Source: Candidatus Saccharimonadota bacterium
GTDB lineage: Bacteria > Patescibacteriota > Saccharimonadia > Saccharimonadales > Saccharimonadaceae
Direction of reading: 5' to 3'
Length of the DNA: 34,700 nucleotides
Assembly (NCBI GenBank): GCA_905372495.1
Contig: CAJPPG010000005.1
Span: 1-34,700, forward strand
The position numbers and the translations under genes are program-made. Below are positions 15,337 through 22,400 of the stretch, one piece after another (the first letter of the stretch is position 1; every line of letters starts with the position of its first letter). The notes below the pieces were generated by a model. It was not told the DNA's origin and ran no database searches. It worked only from the letters and a program-made list of their open reading frames with translations.

Positions 15337-15345
15337 TTAAAATTC

Positions 15346-15392
15346 GGGATTTCATCAGACACTAGAATCTCTCTAGTGTCAAAGTGAGTTCC
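15346..15392 (+). promoter_or_regulatory. Long RNA hairpin in front of rnc (candidate RNase III site)
   Basis: A perfect 9-bp stem GACACTAGA-ATCTC-TCTAGTGTC (15358-15380) sits on a lower 8-bp stem (GGGATT-CA with TGAGTTCC, 15346-15392) across a small internal loop. No T-tract follows, so it is not a terminator. It ends directly before the rnc ribosome site. RNase III cutting of its own leader hairpin is known for rnc in E. coli; the same logic is inferred here. Confidence 0.65.
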
Positions 15393-15404
15393 AGAAAGGA
15401 AAAC

Positions 15405-16265
15405 ATGGATAATTATCTAAAAAAATACAACATCGATCTAGAAACAATTAAAAAACATATTAGTGAAGCTTCCGTTAAGAAGAAAATTGCTGATAACCGC
15501 CCTGAAGAAACCTTTACTCCTGATATTATTGATCAGTATGCTAAATTCGCAGAAGAGAAAATGGGTATCAAATTTAATGATATCTCCCTTTTTATTACCG
15601 CTCTAACTCATCGTAGTTTCGTTAATGAACACAAGAAATCTGCGGTCGAACATAATGAGAGACTTGAGTTTTTAGGCGATGCTATTCTTGAATTAGTCGT
15701 CTCAGATTTTCTATATCAAAATTTTCATGAGCCAGAGGGGATTATGACCGCCTGGCGCTCCGCCCTAGTGCGTACCGAATCAATCGGTGCTGCATCCGAG
15801 AAAATTGGTTATATTTCACTAATTCGTCTTTCTAAAGGTGAAAAGCTTGGCAGTAGTCGCACCCATGCCTCAATCATCGCCGATTGTTTTGAGGCCGTAA
15901 CCGGCGCTATCTATCTCGATCAAGGCTTTGATGCTGCCAAAGATTTTATCTATCAACATATCATTTGTAAGATGGACGAAGTTATTCTCTCTGAATCCTG
16001 GCGTGATGCTAAGAGTTATCTCCAAGAACTAGCACAAAAATTTGAAGGCAGTACACCTCAATATCACGTTATTAAGGAAGAAGGTCCCGACCATGACCGT
16101 ATCTTTACGATTAATGTTGTTGTGGCTGGACATAACAGAGGTACTGGTGTCGGTCATAGTAAGCAAGAGGCCCAGTCTGCCGCAGCCGCTGAGGGTATTA
16201 AATACTACAAGAAACAATCAACAGATCAAAACCTTATCACCGGCAAGCTATCATTAATTAAATAA
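15405..16265 (+). CDS. rnc: Ribonuclease III
   Basis: A 286-residue double-strand-specific endoribonuclease that processes rRNA precursors and mRNAs. The RNase III signature NERLEFLGDA is at residues 84-93, and the second metal-binding cluster has Asp160 and Glu163 (ADCFEAVTGAIYLD). The C-terminal double-stranded RNA-binding domain covers about 210-280 (DAKSYLQELAQKFEG, then HSKQEAQSAAA). Compared with typical RNase III it has about 45 extra N-terminal residues. I chose ATG 15405, preceded by AGAAAGGA, over the in-frame GTG at 15384, which lies inside the upstream hairpin. Last gene of its operon; a terminator follows. Confidence 0.97.
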   Translation: MDNYLKKYNIDLETIKKHISEASVKKKIADNRPEETFTPDIIDQYAKFAEEKMGIKFNDISLFITALTHRSFVNEHKKSAVEHNERLEFLGDAILELVVSDFLYQNFHEPEGIMTAWRSALVRTESIGAASEKIGYISLIRLSKGEKLGSSRTHASIIADCFEAVTGAIYLDQGFDAAKDFIYQHIICKMDEVILSESWRDAKSYLQELAQKFEGSTPQYHVIKEEGPDHDRIFTINVVVAGHNRGTGVGHSKQEAQSAAAAEGIKYYKKQSTDQNLITGKLSLIK

Positions 16266-16299
16266 AAAAACAACTGATCCCAAGAGGGTCAGTTTTTTT
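16266..16299 (+). terminator. Rho-independent terminator after rnc
   Basis: AACTGA-T-CCC / GGG-TCAGTT with AAGA loop, flanked by A and T runs. Confidence 0.88.
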
Positions 16300-16338
16300 A
16301 CTATGAATCTCATTTATAAAAATCATTCCTCTTATGTT

Positions 16339-16366
16339 TTGCAATACATAGAAATTATGTTAAAAT
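16339..16366 (+). promoter_or_regulatory. Promoter of the orphan gene
   Basis: TTGCAA, 16 bp, TAAAAT. The predicted start near 16373 places a hairpin (AAAGTC-ACA-GACTTT, 16374-16388) at the very 5' end of the mRNA, which could stabilise it. Confidence 0.65.
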
Positions 16367-16414
16367 ATCTCCTAAAGTCACAGACTTTGCACTTTTAAAG
16401 AAAGGGGAGAAACT

Positions 16415-17119
16415 ATGGAGGCAAAGGAAAAAATAAATATTAGCCAGATTGAAAATGTCATCAAATATTATGTACTGATGGCGAAATGGCTTTATGAAAT
16501 GGGGGATTATGCTAGAACAAAATACCTCCAGATGAATCTTGAGAAGGATAATACCTCACGCCCGCACACTGATTACCAGCGTTTGCTGGAGAAATACTAT
16601 CACGGCAGTGAGGAGGAATTAAAAAATGCTGTTTTTATCAAATCTGAGAATAGCCAGAAAATATTAAAAGAATTGCTCAATCTGTCAAGACAGATCGGCG
16701 TTGAGCAATATTACGATAAAATTAACCCCCGCACGGGGAAGCGTGAGTTGATCATGGGGCAGGACGATGGATTAATAGTTCAAAATTTCTGCACCATTTA
16801 TAGTAAAACCACTTACGGTTCAAGACTGAGGAGAAAAAATACAAAGGATATTATAAAGAACATCCTAATCGATTTTGTCAAAGTCAAAGAAGACAAGGTA
16901 TCTTCAATTGACCGTGAGTATATAGACAAGTTCTTTACTAATGATAAAGTTAAAGAACTGTCAAAAGAAGTGTATTTAGGATTAACAGGAGAGGTAGAGA
17001 GTTCTATTAAAAGTATCATCGCTGCTGACAAGGTACTTCCATTCATCTTGAGAGTGAAAACTCTCTACTCCCTTGAAAATAACTTTCAGTGTCTTATAAG
17101 GGTATTGAAAGTATCATAG
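16415..17119 (+). CDS. Orphan hypothetical protein
   Basis: A 234-residue protein I do not recognise. It has no signal peptide or membrane segment and is rich in Lys, Glu, Ile and Tyr, with a mostly helical appearance (for example residues 8-40 and 125-155). Arginine is mostly AGA/AGG (7 of 12), and ATA is common, whereas neighbouring genes prefer CGT/CGC; this difference suggests recent acquisition. It is a self-contained unit: promoter, 5' hairpin, a G-rich ribosome site (AAAGGGGAG) like that of the two ADP-ribosylglycohydrolase-type genes, and its own terminator, sitting between the rnc and rpsP units. The coding call is firm because of length, ribosome site and flanking signals; the function is unknown. 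Confidence 0.8.
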   Translation: MEAKEKINISQIENVIKYYVLMAKWLYEMGDYARTKYLQMNLEKDNTSRPHTDYQRLLEKYYHGSEEELKNAVFIKSENSQKILKELLNLSRQIGVEQYYDKINPRTGKRELIMGQDDGLIVQNFCTIYSKTTYGSRLRRKNTKDIIKNILIDFVKVKEDKVSSIDREYIDKFFTNDKVKELSKEVYLGLTGEVESSIKSIIAADKVLPFILRVKTLYSLENNFQCLIRVLKVS

Positions 17120-17125
17120 ATTATT

Positions 17126-17150
17126 GACCTCCAAATTGGAGGTCTTTTTT
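17126..17150 (+). terminator. Rho-independent terminator after the orphan gene
   Basis: GACCTCC-AAATT-GGAGGTC followed by six T. Confidence 0.92.
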
Positions 17151-17159
17151 ATCTACTCC

Positions 17160-17188
17160 TTGAAAAAAACGTTCAAATAGTTTAAAAT
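17160..17188 (+). promoter_or_regulatory. Promoter of rpsP
   Basis: TTGAAA, 17 bp, TAAAAT, starting 10 nt after the preceding terminator. Confidence 0.82.
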
Positions 17189-17217
17189 AACAATATTAAA
17201 TTAATTAAGGAGCAAAC

Positions 17218-17556
17218 ATGCTTGCGATTCGTATGCAACGTAATGGTCGAACTCATTACCCAACCTTTCGACTAGTCGTCCAAGAATCCCAGCGTCATCC
17301 ACTTTCTGGACGCGTTGTGGCTGAGGTCGGCAATTACAACCCAGAAACTAAAAAGACTACTTTAGACAAAGAAAAAATTGAATTCTATCTAAAGAATGGT
17401 GCTCAACCATCTTCACGTGTCGCCTTCATCTTCAAAAAAGAAGGTATCACTCTTCCTTCATGGTACAAGGAAGCAAATCCAAAAACCAGGAAACCAAAAC
17501 ACGCAGACAAACTTCGTAAAAATCAACCAAAAGAAGAAACCGAAGCTGCAGAGTAA
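17218..17556 (+). CDS. rpsP: 30S ribosomal protein S16
   Basis: A 112-residue S16, a structural protein of the 30S body. It starts MLAIRMQRNGR and has the family blocks FRLVVQESQRHPLSGRVVAEVGNYNP (here split around residues 18-43) and EFYLKNGAQPSSRVAFIF. The last 30 residues are a Lys/Glu-rich extension after the S16 fold. Shine-Dalgarno AAGGAG precedes the ATG. In many bacteria rpsP is followed by a KH-domain gene and rimM; here a terminator and a new promoter separate it from the KH gene, and rimM is absent from this place. Confidence 0.96.
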   Translation: MLAIRMQRNGRTHYPTFRLVVQESQRHPLSGRVVAEVGNYNPETKKTTLDKEKIEFYLKNGAQPSSRVAFIFKKEGITLPSWYKEANPKTRKPKHADKLRKNQPKEETEAAE

Positions 17557-17560
17557 AGAA

Positions 17561-17591
17561 AAAATAAGGTACTATAAGTACCTTATTTTTA
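17561..17591 (+). terminator. Rho-independent terminator after rpsP
   Basis: Perfect 11-bp stem AATAAGGTACT-ATA-AGTACCTTATT followed by TTT. Confidence 0.92.
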
Positions 17592-17612
17592 TTTATCAAA
17601 CCTCAACCATTA

Positions 17613-17621
17613 TGATATAAT
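17613..17621 (+). promoter_or_regulatory. Extended -10 promoter of khpA
   Basis: TGATATAAT, 30 nt before the khpA ATG, with TTGGAG ribosome site. A partial -35 (TTATCA) lies upstream. Confidence 0.65.
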
Positions 17622-17651
17622 TCTAATAATAAAAATTAACTTGGAGAACCT

Positions 17652-18035
17652 ATGTCAACCATTGACCAACAATTCGTAGAATACATCGTAAAAACTCTCG
17701 TAAATAATCCTGATAAAGTAAAAATAGAACGTGCCATTGATGAAAAAGGCGTTCTCCTTTCTCTTAGTGTTGATCCTGAAGATGTCGGCCGTGTAATTGG
17801 TCGCCGTGGTGCCACAGCTCAGTCTATTCGCACACTACTACGCGCACTTGGAACTAAGAATGACGCTCGCTATAATTTAAAAATTGTCAATACTGATGAA
17901 AATAGCAACCTCGAGACCACTGGCGAACCAATGGCGGCTCGTACTGTTGAAGATTATGAAGAAGAATCAGAAGATTCTACTCTTACCAAAAATACTCGCG
18001 CTGAACTCGCAGATCTCGATGATCTTGATATTTAA
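17652..18035 (+). CDS. khpA: KH-domain RNA-binding protein KhpA, with acidic tail
   Basis: A 127-residue protein with one KH domain in the first 80 residues; the RNA-binding GxxG loop is GRRG at 50-53 in DVGRVIGRRGATAQSIR. KhpA is a small RNA chaperone that pairs with KhpB in Gram-positive bacteria and affects cell size. Usual KhpA ends near residue 78. This one continues for about 45 residues that are strongly acidic (Glu/Asp/Ser, ending LADLDDLDI) and probably disordered. The neighbour rpsP is the classic partner gene, which supports the call. It has its own promoter and terminator. Confidence 0.9.
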   Translation: MSTIDQQFVEYIVKTLVNNPDKVKIERAIDEKGVLLSLSVDPEDVGRVIGRRGATAQSIRTLLRALGTKNDARYNLKIVNTDENSNLETTGEPMAARTVEDYEEESEDSTLTKNTRAELADLDDLDI

Positions 18036-18038
18036 TTC

Positions 18039-18065
18039 AAATAGCCCTTCGGGGCTATTTTTTTG
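18039..18065 (+). terminator. Rho-independent terminator after khpA
   Basis: AAATAGCCC-TTCG-GGGCTATTT with a T tract; UUCG tetraloop. Confidence 0.93.
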
Positions 18066-18099
18066 TTGAAAATTTGAGTCTATATTATAAAAAATCATC

Positions 18100-18128
18100 T
18101 TGACTATTCTACGTAAAAACCTTATACT
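18100..18128 (+). promoter_or_regulatory. Strong promoter of the small RNA
   Basis: TTGACT, 17 bp, TATACT. No protein gene of normal length follows on this strand before a terminator at 18225. Confidence 0.85.
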
Positions 18129-18134
18129 TAGACC

Positions 18135-18225
18135 AGTTCAAGTTGAACCAAGCTAACTGCGAGTCAGCTTACATAAAGTTGAGAGCTTATATGTTCAAAA
18201 AAATCCACCGTCTAGGTGGTTTTTT
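18135..18225 (+). ncRNA. Free-standing small RNA (about 90 nt), related to the rpsL leader
   Basis: A transcript unit between a near-consensus promoter and a terminator. Successive hairpins: GTTCA-AGT-TGAAC (18136-18148); AAGCT-a-ACT-GCG-AGT-c-AGCTT (18150-18170); CATA-AAG-TTGAGAG-CTT-a-TATG (18172-18193); and the terminator CCACC-GTCTA-GGTGG. Almost every base from 18136 to 18193 is in a stem or tight loop. The 5' part shares ordered blocks with the rpsL leader at 5948-6009, notably AAGTTGAGAG in a hairpin loop followed by ATG. ATG 18191 opens a 14-codon ORF (MFKKIHRLGGFLVI) that runs through the terminator to TAG 18233-18235. It does not resemble tRNA, SRP RNA or tmRNA to my reading. Confidence 0.7.
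18199..18225 (+). terminator. Terminator of the small RNA
   Basis: AAAA-T-CCACC-GTCTA-GGTGG followed by six T. Confidence 0.88.
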
Positions 18226-18239
18226 GGTTATATAGTCAA

Positions 18240-18269
18240 TAAAACAATAAAAACACCCCCGTGGGGGTG
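18240..18269 (-). terminator. Terminator of the minus-strand ADP-ribosylglycohydrolase gene
   Basis: On the minus strand, CACCCC-CACG-GGGGTG-type stem (18254-18269) followed by TTTTTATTGTTTT, 7 nt after the stop codon. Confidence 0.85.
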
Positions 18270-18275
18270 AATATT

Positions 18276-19244
18276 CTAAGGTGCAATTATAATCTGCGCT
18301 TTACTGAAACCATCCGCATAAGCCTCAAGTTCCGGTAATTTCTTCAGTTTATCTAGCCATCTTTTTGGGATGCCCTGTATACCGTAATAAAGACCCGCAA
18401 GTCCTCCAGTTAAAGCGCCGATACTATCCGTATCATGACCAAGATTGACAGCTCTAAGCAGCGCCTGCTCAAAGTTTCTAGTCGTAACCAAAGACCAAAT
18501 CGCCGCCTCCAGACTCTCGATCACGTCAATATGTGATTGAATCGCATCTTCTGGGAATGCGGTTAAATTCTCCTTTAGGACATGACTAAACGACTCAACG
18601 CAAGCCACGGAGAAAAAGCTATAATTTTCTTGCTGAACCTTCTGTAATGCCACTGCTGGATAATACCCCTCAAGCAAAAGACACGCATAATTCACAAAAA
18701 TCATATTTGCTAATATGCATTTTTCAGTTGCATGAGTCAACTTAGTGACCTTTTTTACTAAATCATATCGCTGCTTTCCCTGTATATTGTAGTTATAGCA
18801 AAGAAAAGCGACCGGTAAGATCCTAGCTAGGGCACCGTTATCACTTGCAAATTCAAAAGTTTCTCCGCATTCGTCTGGCGTATAGCCCTTCTTAAATCTG
18901 CCTATTGCCTGAGTGATAGTGGCATTTGGGTTGATTATCTCAGAGCCAACTGTATAATCTGCAAGATACAACCATCTTGACAATTTATGTAGTATGTCAG
19001 ACTGATTAACCGTGCCGCATTCTCTGATTGATTCCATCAGGGCAATAGTCATTGAAGTATTCGTTGACCATGTCCCCGATGCAGTTAAATGTGAACCAAA
19101 TTCCTGCATCTCTAAAACAGGATTGTTTTTTAGTTCCTCGCGAGCCTTAAATTCAACCGGTAATCCAAGGGCATCACCGACTGCGTTGCCGATAAGTCCT
19201 CCGACTACCTGATCATGATAAATAAAACCTCTAAAAGTATCCAT
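18276..19244 (-). CDS. ADP-ribosylglycohydrolase-fold protein with altered metal site
   Basis: A 322-residue DraG/ARH-family protein (PF03747). Active members remove ADP-ribose from proteins or small molecules using two metal ions. Family blocks: GLIGNAVGDALGLPVE (residues 16-31), GTWSTNTS (57-64), NGALARILPVA (136-146), THATE (170-174) and AVNLGHDTDSIGALTGGLAG (265-284). The first metal motif is normally S/T-D-D-T; here it is S-T-N-T, so both aspartates are lost, while the second motif (HDTDS) is kept. The decayed paralogue at 4733 reads SDNT. It may be inactive, bind ligand only, or use a different chemistry. Single-gene unit with a near-consensus promoter, a G-rich ribosome site (AAAAGGGGG) and its own terminator. 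Confidence 0.88.
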   Translation of the reverse strand: MDTFRGFIYHDQVVGGLIGNAVGDALGLPVEFKAREELKNNPVLEMQEFGSHLTASGTWSTNTSMTIALMESIRECGTVNQSDILHKLSRWLYLADYTVGSEIINPNATITQAIGRFKKGYTPDECGETFEFASDNGALARILPVAFLCYNYNIQGKQRYDLVKKVTKLTHATEKCILANMIFVNYACLLLEGYYPAVALQKVQQENYSFFSVACVESFSHVLKENLTAFPEDAIQSHIDVIESLEAAIWSLVTTRNFEQALLRAVNLGHDTDSIGALTGGLAGLYYGIQGIPKRWLDKLKKLPELEAYADGFSKAQIIIAP

Positions 19245-19287
19245 TCTTTTACCCCCTTTTATATTTTAATATACTATGGACTCCCAA

Positions 19288-19315
19288 ATTATAACATAAA
19301 TGTAGTGTTTGTCAA
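19288..19315 (-). promoter_or_regulatory. Near-consensus promoter of the minus-strand ADP-ribosylglycohydrolase gene
   Basis: On the minus strand, TTGACA, 16 bp, TATAAT: the best match to consensus in the window. Back-to-back with the rpoB promoter, 15 bp apart. Confidence 0.85.
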
Positions 19316-19330
19316 AGTTAGGACTGACCC

Positions 19331-19359
19331 TTGAAAAATCTAGTAAAATATAGTAAAAT
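19331..19359 (+). promoter_or_regulatory. Promoter of rpoBC
   Basis: TTGAAA, 17 bp, TAAAAT. Predicted transcription start near 19366, giving a leader of about 115 nt. Confidence 0.85.
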
Positions 19360-19365
19360 CGGACA

Positions 19366-19480
19366 CAAGAAGTAGTGTGTCTTCTAATAGCGAGGGTGTC
19401 CTATTTTGGCGAACTAGGATGTCGTTAGATGACAGTAATCTTCGGCGCTAAAGATTATTAACACTAAAATAGAGGAAAAC
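19366..19480 (+). ncRNA. rpoB leader RNA with a three-way junction
   Basis: The leader folds compactly. P1 is TAGTGT (19373-19378) with ACACTA (19461-19466). P2 runs from GTC 19379 to GAC 19433 (GTC, TCTAA and CGA paired with TCG, TTAGA and GAC), capped by TCCTA/TAGGA (19399-19419) with loop TTTTGGCGAAC. P3 is AGTAATCTT (19434-19442) with AAGATTATT (19451-19459), loop CGGCGCTA. P1, P2 and P3 abut with only one unpaired base at the junction. The rpoB ribosome site AGAGGA lies just after P1. There is no T tract, so it is not a terminator. A translational regulator of rpoBC is the likely role, by inference. Confidence 0.7.
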
Positions 19481-22400
19481 GTGAGTACAAAGAATATCAG
19501 TACAGCTGGTCAGCGTGTCTTTTTTACAGACGGTGATCATCTCGAAATCCCTGATCTTACTGCACACCAGAAAGATTCCTGGGAGGAATTTATTAAATCC
19601 GGTCTCCGTGAAGTCTTCACCGAATTGAACCCAATCGATGACTACACTGGACAAAAACTATCTCTAAGATTCAAGGACTATGAATTTAAGGCTCCAAAAC
19701 GCACTGTTGAGGAAGCTAAATACAACCTTGAAACCTACGAAGCTCCGCTTCATGTTAAAGCTGAACTTACTAACAAAGTTACAGGTGAGATTAAAGAACA
19801 GAATATCTACTTCGGTGATTATCCATGGATGACTGATCGTGCCACTTTTATTATTAATGGTACAGAGCGCGTCATTGTTTCTCAGCTGATCCGTTCTGCT
19901 GGTGTTTTCTTTACTGCAGATAACTACAATGGTAAGAATTTTTACGGCGCTAAGGTAATTCCAGGCCGTGGTGCTTGGCTTGAATTTGAGACAGCCACCA
20001 ACGGTTCAATTAATGTTAAAATTGATCGCCGTCGTAAAATTTCTGTCACCACCTTTCTCCGTGCCTTAGGTATTACTAAGAACTCAGAGCTTAAAGAATT
20101 ATTTGCCGATGTCGATAATGGTCCAATCAATTACATTGATAGTACGCTCGACAAGGATCCTACCACAAGTCAGGCAGCTGCCCTCCTTGAGGTTTATCGT
20201 CGACTTCGTCCAGGTGATCTAGCAACTGTCGAGAATGCCCGTTCTATGGTCGAACGCACCTTCTTTGACTACAAACGCTATGATTATTCTCGTGTTGGTC
20301 GTTTTAAGATCAATCAAAGACTTGGTTTTGATACTCCAAACGATAGCACTCATCGTACTCTTCAGATAGAAGATGTTATCGCCATCATCCGCGAACTTAT
20401 TCGCCTCAATAATACACAGGAGCCAGCCGACGACATCGACTCACTCGCAAATCGTCGCGTTAAGATGGTTGGTGAATTGATTCAACGTCAATTCCGTCTT
20501 GGTATGCTTCGCTTACAACGCAACATCCTAGACCGCATGTCTATGGCCAACCCTGAAGAGGTTACTCCGTCTCAACTCCTTAACTCACGTCCAGTAGTTG
20601 CAGCCGTTAAAGAATTCTTCAGTAGCTCCCAGTTATCTCAGTTAATGGATTCTTACAACCCATTCTCTGAACTTTCACACAAGCGTCGTCTAAGCTCTAT
20701 GGGCCCTGGTGGTCTTACTCGTGAACGTGCCGGTTTTGATGTTCGTGATACTCACCCTACTCATTACGGTCGTATCTGTACCGTCGAAACTCCAGAAGGT
20801 GCCAACGTTGGTCTCGTATTAAACCTCGCAACTTACGCCCGTATCAATGAATATGGCTTTATTGAAGCACCATATCGTGTAGTCAAGGACGGTAAAGTTA
20901 CTGATGAAGTTGTCTATGTTGATGCCAGTCTTGAAAAAGATATGGTTATTGCTGATACTTCCGCTAAGCTTAACAAAGATGGTAGTTTTGTCGATGAACG
21001 TGTCTCTGCTCGTATTAATGGTCAGCCAGCTCAGGTTGAATCCAGCCGTGTCACTCACGTCGATGCCGCACATAAGGAAATTCTTGGTGCGTCAGCATCC
21101 CTAATTCCATTCGTTGAGAAAAACCGTGTTGACCGTGCGCTCATGGGCTGTGCCATGCAGAAACAGGCAGTTCCACTTCTTAAGAATACCGCCCCAACTG
21201 TAGGCACCGGTGTTGAATCTGATATCGCAAGATACACTTCTCAACTTATTACCGCCGACATGGACGGTGTGGTTAAGAAAGCTGACGGCGTCTCAATCAT
21301 TGTTGACTATAATAATGGCACTTCTAGAGAATATAAAATTGCTCACTTTGAGCAGACAAACTCTGATCAGTGTTACAACCAACGCTGTATGGTTACTCGT
21401 GGTCAAAAAGTTAAAGCTGGCGATATTCTTATCGAAGGTGCCTCTATTGAAGATGGCGAAATTGCCCTTGGCCGTAACCTCTTAGTTGCTTTCATGCCAT
21501 GGCGTGGTTACAACATGGATGACGCTATCGTTGTCTCACGTAAACTAGTTGAAGACGACACCTTGACCTCTATTAATATTAAAGACTTTGATGTTGAAGT
21601 TCGTGAAACTAAGCTTGGTCCAGAGCAAGTTACTCGTGATATTCCAAACGTCTCAGAGCATGCTCTACGTCACCTTGGTGAAGATGGTATCGTTACCATT
21701 GGTTCTGAAGTTTCTACTGGTGATATTCTCGTCGGTAAAATCACTCCAAAGGGTGAACAAGAGCTAAGCTCAGAAGAGCGTCTTCTCCGTGCTATTTTCG
21801 GTGAAAAAGCTAAAGATGTTCGTGATACTTCAGTCCGCATGACTGGTGGTACTTCAGGCAAAGTTATTGGCGTCCGCATTTACACTCGTGAACAGGGTCA
21901 TGAACTAAAGGCCGGTGTTCTGATGCAGATCAAAATCTTTGTTGCAGAAATGCGTAAGATTCAGATCGGTGATAAGATGGCAGGCCGTTACGGTAACAAG
22001 GGTGTAGTCTCCCGCGTTCTACCAGTTGAAGATATGCCATTCATGGCCGATGGTACTCCAGTTGATGTTGTACTCTCTCCAATGGGCGTACCTTCCCGTA
22101 TGAACCTTGGTCAGCTTTACGAAATCCATATTGGTATGGCTGCACGTATTCTTGGTTACAAGGTTGCTACCCCATCCTTCAACGGTATTCCAGATGAAGT
22201 GATTTCAGATGAGCTCGCAAAAGCTGGCATCGATCGTAATGGTCGCGTCCAACTCTATGATGGTCTCACCGGTGAACCATTTAACGAAAAGACCGCAGTT
22301 GGCGTTATGCATATGATTAAACTTCACCACATGGTTGAAGATAAGATTCACGCTCGTTCAACCGGTCCCTACACAATGGTTACACAACAGCCACTTGGTG

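Noticed and set aside
15384..15404. GTG start for rnc, seven codons upstream
   Set aside because: It lies in the 3' arm of the hairpin and has no ribosome site; ATG 15405 has AGAAAGGA at good spacing.
18135..18225. Known RNA classes for the small RNA (tRNA, SRP RNA, 6S, tmRNA, common riboswitches)
   Set aside because: The length and conserved boxes of those classes that I can recall are absent; a covariance search would settle it.
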